In this document: positions 41,836 through 49,843 of the stretch, one piece after another
Position numbering within the stretch: position 1 is the first letter of the stretch
Layout: every line of letters starts with the position of its first letter
Position numbers and translations under genes: made by a program
The notes under the pieces: model-generated
What the model was told of the DNA's origin: nothing
Database searches by the model: none
What the model saw: the letters and a program-made list of their open reading frames with translations, nothing else
IMG/VR virus record: IMGVR_UViG_3300017770_000020
Span: 1-50,801 of that record
DNA from: a virus
Strand: one strand, 5' to 3'
DNA length: 50,801 nucleotides

Positions 41836-42990
41836 TTAATAATTTTTAAGTTTAAATTTAAGCTTAGAACTATCGTCACCGCTAATTGCTTTTACTTTTA
41901 TACCTCCGGTATCAACAACACCACCATCTGTTTTTCTAGCATCCATGTTTATATTTTTGGCTTGGCTAGTCATATTTTTGACAGCGTCGGCTTTACCTTG
42001 CTCATAAAAATGAGTTGCAATAGCATCTGCGTTTTTACCTGCAAACAACGTTTTGTGGTAATCACTAGCGTTTGTTAATGTGTTATTATCTTTATTTATA
42101 TAAGGGTCTAACCATTTTACAAACTCACTTTGATCTTCCTTAACATTTTGCACGTCTTTAACATTGTAGCGATTTTTCTTGTCTCCAACTTGAAAATCAA
42201 AACCTTTGAAGTTTTCATTAAAAACCTTATCAGTCTCCTTGTTAAATATTGTTTTTGCTTGTTGTTGTAGTTCCTTTGCTTGTTCTTGCTCTTTACTGTA
42301 GCGACTAAAAAAGTTAACAGCTTTCTGTTGTTCTTTGGTTAACTTAGAACCTAACTTAAGTTCTTCGTAATATTTACCTTTCAAACCTTCCAGATGTGTT
42401 TTAGCCTCTGCAACCGCTTCTTTATAAGCAAGCTTTTTACGTTTTACGTCACGTACCTCATCTATTTCTTCATCAAATGAAAAATTATCTTCCATTAAAA
42501 AAGATACTTCTTCTGAAGATAAATGTGGTTTTGTTTTTTGATAATACTCTCTTAACAAGTTATTATCATCAATATTTGAATAATCCGTATTGAGCGCAAC
42601 GTAGTCCTCAATAGTTCCACCAGTCTCGTTCATAAACTCCACGAGTTTTTCAACATTTTCTGGTAGCTCCATTCCTGGAGTTTGTTCTTTTGTTACAGTT
42701 TCTTCAACTTCAACCTCTTTTTTTATAGGTTTTGGATCTTCATCTGTAATTTCTTCAAGAATTACTTCTTGTTTTTCTTCAGTTTTTTCTTGCTTTTCTT
42801 GACTACTTTTTTCGTCATCTTGCTTGTTTTCTTCCCGTATGGCATTTTCTTGTGTTTTAATGTTAGACAAATCTACTTTATAATCTCCGTCCTCATTACG
42901 AGGAGTTTCAGGTTTTTCAACCTTTTCAACAGTTTGTTCAACTGTATCTTGTGTAGTTTCTTCAACTACGTTTTCATTTTTTTCTTCCAT
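41836..42990 (-). CDS. scaffold-like acidic protein
   Basis: A 384-residue protein. The first 120 residues are low complexity, mostly Glu, Lys, Gln and Thr (EETTQDTVEQTVEKVEKPET), followed by long predicted helices (YKEAVAEAKTHLEGLKGKYY and HTFLYEKQAE-like charged runs) and a flexible C-terminus. Position between the portal and the capsid gene, high charge and coiled-coil character are typical of head scaffolding proteins. It would guide capsid assembly and leave or be cleaved later. No protease for it was recognised nearby. Confidence 0.65.
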   Translation of the reverse strand: MEEKNENVVEETTQDTVEQTVEKVEKPETPRNEDGDYKVDLSNIKTQENAIREENKQDDEKSSQEKQEKTEEKQEVILEEITDEDPKPIKKEVEVEETVTKEQTPGMELPENVEKLVEFMNETGGTIEDYVALNTDYSNIDDNNLLREYYQKTKPHLSSEEVSFLMEDNFSFDEEIDEVRDVKRKKLAYKEAVAEAKTHLEGLKGKYYEELKLGSKLTKEQQKAVNFFSRYSKEQEQAKELQQQAKTIFNKETDKVFNENFKGFDFQVGDKKNRYNVKDVQNVKEDQSEFVKWLDPYINKDNNTLTNASDYHKTLFAGKNADAIATHFYEQGKADAVKNMTSQAKNINMDARKTDGGVVDTGGIKVKAISGDDSSKLKFKLKNY

Positions 42991-43009
42991 AATATAATAT
43001 AATTAAATA
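42985..43009 (-). repeat. 25-bp leader repeat, copy 2 (start of the scaffold-like gene)
   Basis: This is identical to 40287-40311 over 25 bases, with the ATG of the scaffold-like gene at 42990. Flanking bases differ after the match. Both genes encode head-assembly proteins starting with MEN or MEE, so the shared element may set their expression level. Confidence 0.5.
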
Positions 43010-43020
43010 ATTGTTAATGT

Positions 43021-45432
43021 TTATCGCGGGTCAAACTGTTCTAAACCAAAACCATCTAAGTTATCAAAACCAGCTGATTCAAAGTTTTTAGGACCAGTAT
43101 TACCTTTTCTTTGCTCAATCAACTCACTTTGTTGACTGGCTTGTATTTTAGTTCTTTCGTCTTTACGATCTTCTTTATTACTCTCTTTACTCTTAATCAC
43201 TTGCATCTCTTGTGTTTTTAACCTCATGTTTAAATTAAACTCAAATTCCATCAATTCTTTTTTAATCGCGGCTTCTCTTTCCATTTTCGCAATATCAAAT
43301 TGACTTTGAGCTTGAGCTACTTGAGTTTTAGTTTGAGCAAGCGCCTGTTGCTTTTGCATGTCAGCAGCAGCGGCAGCTTCAGCAGCTTGAGTGTTTGATT
43401 GAGTCTGAGCTTGTATATTTTCCATTTGCATCTTTCTATCAAGCTCTTGTTTTTTCTTTCTTCTAAGTTTTAAAAGTTGATTTGCTAATTTTAAATTTTT
43501 AACCTCACGTATATCAATAGCGTCTTCAAGGTTTATTTGATCTTTTTGTATCGCCATTTGTATGTTATTCTCTAACAATTGTTTTTCTTCTTCATCAGGC
43601 ATTAAATCTAAATATATACCAAAATCATGTAAATGCAACTCACTAACCTCCGTTAATGTTGCTACATTAAATTTTCCTAATGTATTTAAAAACTGTTGTT
43701 TAGTGCTTGAGTATTCTAAAACATCAGATATTCTAAGAGATAAGCATTCAGCTGTTTTTAATGTTAAAAACAAACCAGCTTGTAATATATGTCTTGTAGC
43801 GGTATTACTGTTAGCCGCTGCTATTTTTTGTATACCAACAAGTGAATTACTATCAGGCATACTACCATCTCTAGCTTCATTTAAACCAGTTACATCACGC
43901 ATCATCTGCATGTAATAGTTATACGTTTGTATTAGACTAGCTATTTTTTGATTACCACCACTTGATCTTAATTCTTGTATTGGAACTTTACCTTGGTTAA
44001 AATCACCATCTTGTGTCATTGATCTACCAATAACACTACCAGTTTGGAAATACATGTTTAGCGCTTCCTGTGGATTATAATTTGTTCCATTACCTAAATC
44101 TATTTCAGCTATACCATCAGCGTCCATATAAACACCATCCGGAACTAATCTTGATAAGACTTGTTGTAGCTTTAAATGTGTTAATTGTATCATGTCAGCA
44201 AAGCTAGTCATTCTACCAACTAAAGACTCAGGTCTACCTTTATATAATCTTGGCGCGCATATTTGATAAGACATTTTAACTTTTGTTAAATCAGCTTTTG
44301 GTCTTGTCATATTTTCAGCCATACCCCAGTCTAACATTTTATCATGGCCTATAATTTTAGCACCACAATAAATAACTTCTATAGACCTGTCTAATTTTTT
44401 AAATCTTGATCTATCATCTTTTGGTGGATTAAAGCTGTCGTCTTTTTCTAAAGCTTTATCATTACCGCTAGAGCCTTTTTTTATTTTATATACTTGTTTT
44501 TTGTAAGTTTTGTATTCAAAGTTTAATATGTGAACAAAATTATCATCACTTCTTGCTGTTCTGTAAAAATCACCAGGCGAGTTGTCTTCTAGCTCTTTTA
44601 AATCTTCGCTTGTTAAATTAGGATATCTTTTAGCTAAATCAGAAATAGCAACTCTTTCAACTTCACCAATATAATATAGATCATCAAAGTAAGGTGAATC
44701 AGTGTAAGAGTGAACTATATCACAAGGATCAACATACTTGAGTTTTACGCCATCTGAAACGTTAAAGTAGTTTTTAACGCAAGCTATACCTAACACGGTT
44801 AAATCATAATCTAACCTTTTCTTTATTAAATCATAATCATTCAAATCAAACAAATTGTTTACAGCTTCTTCTTCAGCTATTTCAACACTTTGCTTATAGT
44901 TTAACTGCATGTGTAGTGATAACTCTTCGTTATTAGCTGGTAATTCGTTAGGGTTTAAGTTTTCAGATTTAAACATAGGAACATTTAACTGAGATTCCGC
45001 ATCAGTATAAAACTCTTTGTTTTCCATGTCCTTTACAATATCCTCAATATACTTAGTTCTTTTTGAGGCCGCAATAGGATCTTGTGAATATGCTTTTAAT
45101 TCATAAGATCTGTCTGATATACCGTTTACCACTATGTCTACAAATTTTGGTATAATTGGTACTGGTGTCCAGTCTAGATTAAGGTAAGACATATCACCAT
45201 TAATAGATAATTCGTCTTTATACTTTTGTACAGACTGTTCACCTCTAGCGTATAACTTTAAATTGTTATACCTTTGCTTAGAGTGCAAATATTTATTTGT
45301 ACCAGCATCTTTTTTAAACCACTCGTGTTCTATAGCTAAAGCGACTCGCTTGCCATATTCCATGCTAGCCTTCTCAGCATCTGAGACAGCGTTACTTGGG
45401 AAACTATGATTTTTTTGTGTAGTAATTGCCAT
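43021..45432 (-). CDS. portal protein
   Basis: An 803-residue protein. The core contains KFVDIVVNGISDRSYELKAY, YLNLDWTPVPIIPKFVD, DYDLTVLGIACVKNYFNVSD and YVDPCDIVHSYTDSPYFDDL, then APRLYKGRPESLVGRMTSFA and GSMPDSNSLVGIQKIAAANS. This is the order seen in crAss-like portal proteins, which are also about 800 residues. From about residue 690 a Gln/Ala-rich helical stretch (AAEAAAAADMQKQQALAQTK) leads to a flexible end. It forms the dodecameric DNA gate of the capsid. It directly follows the terminase gene, whose stop touches its start. Confidence 0.85.
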   Translation of the reverse strand: MAITTQKNHSFPSNAVSDAEKASMEYGKRVALAIEHEWFKKDAGTNKYLHSKQRYNNLKLYARGEQSVQKYKDELSINGDMSYLNLDWTPVPIIPKFVDIVVNGISDRSYELKAYSQDPIAASKRTKYIEDIVKDMENKEFYTDAESQLNVPMFKSENLNPNELPANNEELSLHMQLNYKQSVEIAEEEAVNNLFDLNDYDLIKKRLDYDLTVLGIACVKNYFNVSDGVKLKYVDPCDIVHSYTDSPYFDDLYYIGEVERVAISDLAKRYPNLTSEDLKELEDNSPGDFYRTARSDDNFVHILNFEYKTYKKQVYKIKKGSSGNDKALEKDDSFNPPKDDRSRFKKLDRSIEVIYCGAKIIGHDKMLDWGMAENMTRPKADLTKVKMSYQICAPRLYKGRPESLVGRMTSFADMIQLTHLKLQQVLSRLVPDGVYMDADGIAEIDLGNGTNYNPQEALNMYFQTGSVIGRSMTQDGDFNQGKVPIQELRSSGGNQKIASLIQTYNYYMQMMRDVTGLNEARDGSMPDSNSLVGIQKIAAANSNTATRHILQAGLFLTLKTAECLSLRISDVLEYSSTKQQFLNTLGKFNVATLTEVSELHLHDFGIYLDLMPDEEEKQLLENNIQMAIQKDQINLEDAIDIREVKNLKLANQLLKLRRKKKQELDRKMQMENIQAQTQSNTQAAEAAAAADMQKQQALAQTKTQVAQAQSQFDIAKMEREAAIKKELMEFEFNLNMRLKTQEMQVIKSKESNKEDRKDERTKIQASQQSELIEQRKGNTGPKNFESAGFDNLDGFGLEQFDPR

Positions 45433-47646
45433 TTATTCTATTATTTTCGACGTTGTTCCTTTGTTATTATATCTAGATAATCCAAAAGATATTTCTATAT
45501 TTTTTTTATCAGCAACTGGTTTGTATAGGTTTTTATTACAAGCCATTATAGCTAAACCCGAACTTATTGTTGCATCATATTTTGTTCTATTATTAATATC
45601 AAAACCAGACCAATCGGTTAATGTTCTATTAAAATACATATCTCCGTAGGTGTGGTCTTCTTTTAATCCTATATATTTTTGTATATAAGTTTCTATAGCT
45701 GCGGCGTGTGCTTGCCTTATATCTTCACTAGAATTAGGTATACCACCTATTTCTTTTTCAGCTGTTGATAATTTATTCCAAACTTTATCAGGCCTGTTCA
45801 TACTAAAACCTCTATAACCCCTTCTTTTGAAATAATATAATAATCTTGGTTTGTTATTTTCACATAATAAAGGCATACCATAAAAAACGCAAGCCATTAA
45901 TACATCTTCAAAAAACATCTCAGCGGTTTGTGGTCTAGCTACATATTCTAAAAAGAAATGGTTAGGTGGTGTGTTTTCCATGCTAAACTTAGTTAAGCCG
46001 TGTAAAGATCCTTTAGAACCTTTATTATCTACAGTACCTGATATATCGTAACTATCACAACCAAAAGCACCAACGTGCTCATTGCCAGGATATTTTTTAC
46101 CGTTACGAGTAACAACGTTGTTTTGCATGTTATTATCAGGGATCCAGCTAACGTAAAATCTACCATTAGGGTTTGGTGCAAAAAATACTCTAGTGTCTTT
46201 TATACCATTTACCCATTGAAAACTTCCTTGAGTAACTAAGTGTGATTTAGTACTGTCGTTTATGTAATCTATTTGTTCGTATATTTTTACTAAATTAAAT
46301 ATACTATTTTTAGTTTCATCTCTAAAAGCATGATCTTCACTTCTTGGAAACTGTCTGTAAAATTCATTTAAACCATCTTGGTCTTGTTTTAAACCATCAA
46401 CTTCATTTTGCCAATGATCTACAACACCTACGTCTATTAATTCCCCATCTGGTCCGAGGACATCATTGTCTGGACTATCAAAGACTGGAATACCGTGCTT
46501 GTCAATAAATCCTTCGTAGTTCCACTCCATTGGGATAAAAAGAGAATATAATCCAGATTTTGTTTGGCCGTTTCGGTTTCGTTTTGTAACATCTGAAGCA
46601 TTGTATAATTTTTTAAAGTTATCTCCTCCTTTATCTAAAGCATTTGATGTTGATCCCATCATACACTTACCAATTACTCTACTACCTAATCTAAGGGTGG
46701 TTTTCGTAACACGCCAGTTGTTGAGGATGTTGTTCGGCCTCTCCCATTTACCTGATTCATCATGGACGAGGAGCTTGAGTTTCTCCCCATCGTAGGAGTT
46801 ATCGCCGGTGTTCTTCCAATCGATTGTGGTGTCAAGACCCTGTAGGGCTTCGGGTTTGTCGGAACTTGTAATGTTCCGTCTTGTGAGCTTGGACGCGGGG
46901 ACGCGGAAGGCAAGCTCGGTCTTTGGACGGTCCATTCCGTCCTGGATGGGTTTGAAAAAGAAGGGATAGTTAACTGATATGGGTACCACTTTATCGGTAA
47001 ACATCTTCTTGGCATCAGGCCCAGACTTAGATAAAATTCCATATCTCGAGTCCGAGGATATGGTCGCCAAATTAACCACCTCTCCTGAGGCCATGAAAGA
47101 GAAACCAGATCTACGGTTCTTAAGGTAACACATCCCATAGGATCGTACATCGGCCTTGCAAGCTTCCCAGAATATATAGAATAATCTATTTGCTTCCCGA
47201 AAGTCTGGTTTCCCGACGTCAATCTTAGACCACTGCAAGTACATATAGTGAGTGCCAGTAAGATAAGTAGGGTTACCTTTATTGTAATACCAAAAACCTT
47301 CTTCTCTTTTTTTAAACTCATTCTCTATATAATCTATGTATTTGCTTTTAAAGTCTTTAGGATATTCCTTCCAATCAAATATAGTTTTAATTCTATTTAA
47401 TTCTTTAGGATATTCTGTCACTTCCCACCTGTCACTTTTAAACTTATGTATTTGTTTAGGTTGTTGTGGTAAGGCTATCATAAGATTTTGTATCTCATAT
47501 ATCTCACCTATCATACCCGTTTTAGATATAACAACAATATCATGTTCTTTGTTATATCCGTATTTCCATTTTTTAGCTTTGTTAAGCCTTTTAATGGTAT
47601 TTATTTTAATAGGTTCTACAACCTTATATAAATTTTGCTCGTACAT
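45433..47646 (-). CDS. terL: large terminase subunit (crAss-like)
   Basis: A 737-residue packaging motor. The ATPase domain has a deviant Walker A-like loop, RRSGFSFMAS at 178-187, Walker B LLVHDE at 292-297 and the coupling motif MGSTSNALDKG at about 330-340. The nuclease domain has VGAFGCDSYDISGTVDNKGS with a likely catalytic Asp and later CENNKPRLLYYFKRRGYRGF, an RNase H-like arrangement. Residues about 135-400 are encoded by a segment with clearly more GC and different codons (see findings). It is preceded by the small-subunit candidate gene and would package concatemeric DNA. Confidence 0.85.
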   Translation of the reverse strand: MYEQNLYKVVEPIKINTIKRLNKAKKWKYGYNKEHDIVVISKTGMIGEIYEIQNLMIALPQQPKQIHKFKSDRWEVTEYPKELNRIKTIFDWKEYPKDFKSKYIDYIENEFKKREEGFWYYNKGNPTYLTGTHYMYLQWSKIDVGKPDFREANRLFYIFWEACKADVRSYGMCYLKNRRSGFSFMASGEVVNLATISSDSRYGILSKSGPDAKKMFTDKVVPISVNYPFFFKPIQDGMDRPKTELAFRVPASKLTRRNITSSDKPEALQGLDTTIDWKNTGDNSYDGEKLKLLVHDESGKWERPNNILNNWRVTKTTLRLGSRVIGKCMMGSTSNALDKGGDNFKKLYNASDVTKRNRNGQTKSGLYSLFIPMEWNYEGFIDKHGIPVFDSPDNDVLGPDGELIDVGVVDHWQNEVDGLKQDQDGLNEFYRQFPRSEDHAFRDETKNSIFNLVKIYEQIDYINDSTKSHLVTQGSFQWVNGIKDTRVFFAPNPNGRFYVSWIPDNNMQNNVVTRNGKKYPGNEHVGAFGCDSYDISGTVDNKGSKGSLHGLTKFSMENTPPNHFFLEYVARPQTAEMFFEDVLMACVFYGMPLLCENNKPRLLYYFKRRGYRGFSMNRPDKVWNKLSTAEKEIGGIPNSSEDIRQAHAAAIETYIQKYIGLKEDHTYGDMYFNRTLTDWSGFDINNRTKYDATISSGLAIMACNKNLYKPVADKKNIEISFGLSRYNNKGTTSKIIE

Positions 47647-47924
47647 TACTTAGATCTTTTTTCAGCAAAACCAGAAAAAGCATCATCTTTAGTGTCTTCC
47701 TCTTTAGTCTTACCATCAAGCATGTCTTGCTCTTCTTGTAATCTATTTAATATTTCAAAAGCATCAAATATAGCTAGCTTTTTTGTAGCTGCTGCGTTTT
47801 TTAATCTATCAGCAGATATGTCATCGTCAGAGTCTACAATAGCTTCTTTAGCAACTTTGATCAACTCTTCAACTGCTTTGTGCCCAGCTAGGATTATATT
47901 CTTTTTCGTTTCCTTTACGCTCAT
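47646..47924 (-). CDS. small terminase subunit candidate
   Basis: A 92-residue helical protein directly upstream of the large terminase, with the TAA/ATG boundary at 47646. It contains KNIILAGHKAVEELIKVAKE, then ADRLKNAAATKKLAIFDAFE and an acidic, lysine-rich end. The helices could form an oligomer. It is too short for a classical small terminase with an HTH, and its DNA-binding part is not clear. Its start overlaps the GroES-like gene by 56 nt. Confidence 0.5.
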   Translation of the reverse strand: MSVKETKKNIILAGHKAVEELIKVAKEAIVDSDDDISADRLKNAAATKKLAIFDAFEILNRLQEEQDMLDGKTKEEDTKDDAFSGFAEKRSK

Positions 47925-48459
47925 ACTTTATTTGTATTAAATTTGATTTGATTTTATAAAGAAGCTCGCCGTCTATCACAAACTCATGCTCGATGTTATT
48001 TCTAAAACCTACAACATCACCTGGTTTATGTCCAGCGCTACAATATTTTATTACACCAACGCAGTGTTTTTCAGCACTTATGCTATACACATTGTCGTTT
48101 TCTATAGGTTTTACAAATGAATAACTATCAAAAGCTTTCCACTCTGTGCCTGTTCTATATAAAAACACACAATCAATAGGACAGCTAAACATATCTTCGT
48201 CTATATAAAACCTACTGTTTTGCGCTTTTCCCTTTGTGTTATATGATTTTCTAAAAATGTTATGATGTATAATCACTTCATCACCAACCTTAACGTTTGT
48301 TTTATAATATTTAGGAATAGCTAGTACAGTGGCTTTTCTATTTATATTCTTATGTTCTTCAATACGAGTATTTAATATTAACTCAGTATCACCTATTTTT
48401 TTAGTATTACTATATCTGTTACCTACTGGTTTTAAAATAAAATCAAATAAACCTTGCAT
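47869..48459 (-). CDS. GroES-like co-chaperonin (two tandem folds)
   Basis: A 196-residue beta protein. The first half has NRKATVLAIPKYYKTNVKVG, DEVIIHHNIFRKSY and FYIDEDMFSCPIDCVFLYR. The second half has KHCVGVIKYCSAGHKPGDVV, then GFRNNIEHEFVIDGELLYKI and KSNLIQIKYE, which reads like the GroES pattern of G-x-V, V-x-x-GD-x-V, x-DG-x-x-Y and x-x-DI-x-A. Phage T4 gp31 and relatives help fold the capsid protein with host GroEL. The location upstream of the terminase and portal genes agrees with that role. The loop that contacts GroEL is not evident, so the call is moderate. Confidence 0.5.
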   Translation of the reverse strand: MQGLFDFILKPVGNRYSNTKKIGDTELILNTRIEEHKNINRKATVLAIPKYYKTNVKVGDEVIIHHNIFRKSYNTKGKAQNSRFYIDEDMFSCPIDCVFLYRTGTEWKAFDSYSFVKPIENDNVYSISAEKHCVGVIKYCSAGHKPGDVVGFRNNIEHEFVIDGELLYKIKSNLIQIKYERKGNEKEYNPSWAQSS

Positions 48460-48680
48460 TAATATTCTAAATTATATTCTATTGCAATAGCCATGTTTTT
48501 ATTAAAGTCTTTCCAAGGAATAACATTATTACCTTTTTCAATAAAAATACTAAACTTTTCGTCTTCTTCTACTATAGCTGTGATTCTATGCCCTCCGTAG
48601 ACCTCTTGACCTACGGAGTAATGCATAGCTTCATTTTTATAGTCTTTACCTATACTAATCTTTCTTATTAGCTTCGACAT
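48459..48680 (-). CDS. hypothetical protein (73 aa)
   Basis: A small beta-rich protein, MSKLIRKISIGKDYKNEAMH onward, with YSVGQEVYGGHRITAIVEED in the middle and an Ile-rich C-terminus. The pattern of short strands resembles an SH3- or OB-like barrel. It overlaps the GroES-like gene by one base and the coiled-coil gene by 26 nt. It is conserved-looking but unknown. It might be a small virion or assembly factor. Confidence 0.6.
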   Translation of the reverse strand: MSKLIRKISIGKDYKNEAMHYSVGQEVYGGHRITAIVEEDEKFSIFIEKGNNVIPWKDFNKNMAIAIEYNLEY

Positions 48681-48930
48681 CTTCTTCTTCAGGGATTTCA
48701 GTTATTGTACCATCGGTAATATTGATACTAACTTTTCCATACTCTTCTTGCAACTCGTTCTGCATGTCTAATAATTCTTTTTGTATCATGCCAACTTGGT
48801 TTAACATTTGAAACTTTTGGTTTTCTAAAGTACCTATTTGCAACCTCGCAGTATCAATAAGTTTTAGTTTACCTTGTAACGTTTCTAACTGTTCATCTGT
48901 GATTTTTAAATCTTTTGTTTTTTTACTCAT
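48655..48930 (-). CDS. coiled-coil protein (91 aa)
   Basis: A 91-residue protein that is helical and heptad-rich in the first two thirds (ITDEQLETLQGKLKLIDTAR, LNQVGMIQKELLDMQNELQE) and then beta-like with an acidic end (ITDGTITEIPEEEDVEANK). It overlaps the neighbouring gene by 26 nt. It is probably a small structural or scaffolding partner. No family recognised. Confidence 0.6.
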   Translation of the reverse strand: MSKKTKDLKITDEQLETLQGKLKLIDTARLQIGTLENQKFQMLNQVGMIQKELLDMQNELQEEYGKVSINITDGTITEIPEEEDVEANKKD

Positions 48931-48958
48931 TTTTTTAATTTTAATTGATTAAACTTAA

Positions 48959-49288
48959 TTATGCCCACGGTAGGTTTTTTACAACCTTCACCGGTAGGTC
49001 TTGCTCTGCTAATAAGTTGTTAAGTATAAGTTTATTATTCTCAACATTAACAGTTTTCTTTACAAACTCTCTAACATCTGCTTCCGTTAAATCAGCATAG
49101 TGTTTAAAGGTTGCTAGATCTGGATCACCTAATTCACAGTAAAAAGTAAATTTTGCTGTTTTCTTGTCTTCACCAGTTCCTTTGCTAGCTATATACTCAA
49201 ACTCAATTCCTTTAACAACATCGTTAAAGCCACTATAAGTCTCGTAAGTATCTATTCTTGTTATTTTGTATGTGTATGTTATTGCCAT
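48959..49288 (-). CDS. conserved marine-phage protein (unknown)
   Basis: A 109-residue protein that begins MAITYTYKITRIDTYETYSG and continues with VKGIEFEYIASKGTGEDKKT, then FYCELGDPDLATFKHYADLT and EADVREFV. The pattern of a two-sheet beta domain followed by an L-T-E-x-x-V-x-x-[FW]V helix is frequent in phages next to fibre genes, in my memory. It could be a virion decoration protein or a fibre assembly factor. It has no signal peptide. Confidence 0.6.
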   Translation of the reverse strand: MAITYTYKITRIDTYETYSGFNDVVKGIEFEYIASKGTGEDKKTAKFTFYCELGDPDLATFKHYADLTEADVREFVKKTVNVENNKLILNNLLAEQDLPVKVVKNLPWA

Positions 49289-49340
49289 GTTTATATTATT
49301 ACGCTATTTTATTGTTTTTTAACTACCTATTGTCTGTATA

Positions 49341-49841
49341 TTACCCCGTGCACGTTGCAGATACAGTAACAACACCGCTGTTATTAACGGTTATTCTACG
49401 ATATGTACCATTAAATGGGCCTATTTTATATTGACCAGCCATTAACGCTTCGTCTCCTGTATCATCTGAATACGCATTATCATTGACTACTGGGTAAGCG
49501 TTTGAACCGTCATGGTACCAAGTTGAGTTAAGACCTGCGTTACTAAAACCGCAAGGGTTTTTAGACTGCGCTACTGAGCTAGCAAATGAAGTTAAACCAG
49601 AAGACGCGTCGTGATCGTAACTATAAAATTCACTCATTTTATAAGGCGCTGATGAATCTGGCTTAGATGAGCTGTTTGAATTTATAGAGTCAAAGTTTTC
49701 ACTACTACCATTTGTATTACCTCCAACAGACATATCTTTAAGTGTTAGTAAATCGTCAAAATCCGCGTCGGTATAATCGTCGTTTACTAACTCTGCAGCT
49801 ATACCTGAAAATTTAATTAATCCACTATTTGGTACCGCCAT
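49341..49841 (-). CDS. fibre-associated virion protein
   Basis: A 166-residue Ser/Asn/Gly-rich protein. It starts MAVPNSGLIKFSGIAAELVN, a pattern seen in phage tail proteins that begin with VPNSG, followed by a Ser/Asn-rich low-complexity part and a C-terminal module containing YRRITVNNSGVVTVSATCTG. A similar ending with NSSGVVT and a Cys occurs in the 1305-residue nozzle protein. It lies next to the fibre gene. It probably forms part of the host-recognition apparatus. Confidence 0.6.
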   Translation of the reverse strand: MAVPNSGLIKFSGIAAELVNDDYTDADFDDLLTLKDMSVGGNTNGSSENFDSINSNSSSKPDSSAPYKMSEFYSYDHDASSGLTSFASSVAQSKNPCGFSNAGLNSTWYHDGSNAYPVVNDNAYSDDTGDEALMAGQYKIGPFNGTYRRITVNNSGVVTVSATCTG

Positions 49842-49843
49842 AT

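Noticed and set aside
46686-47321. A 211-codon frame inside the terminase gene
   Set aside because: It exists because the GC-rich segment lacks stops in another phase; the terminase frame has the recognisable motifs and the other has none.
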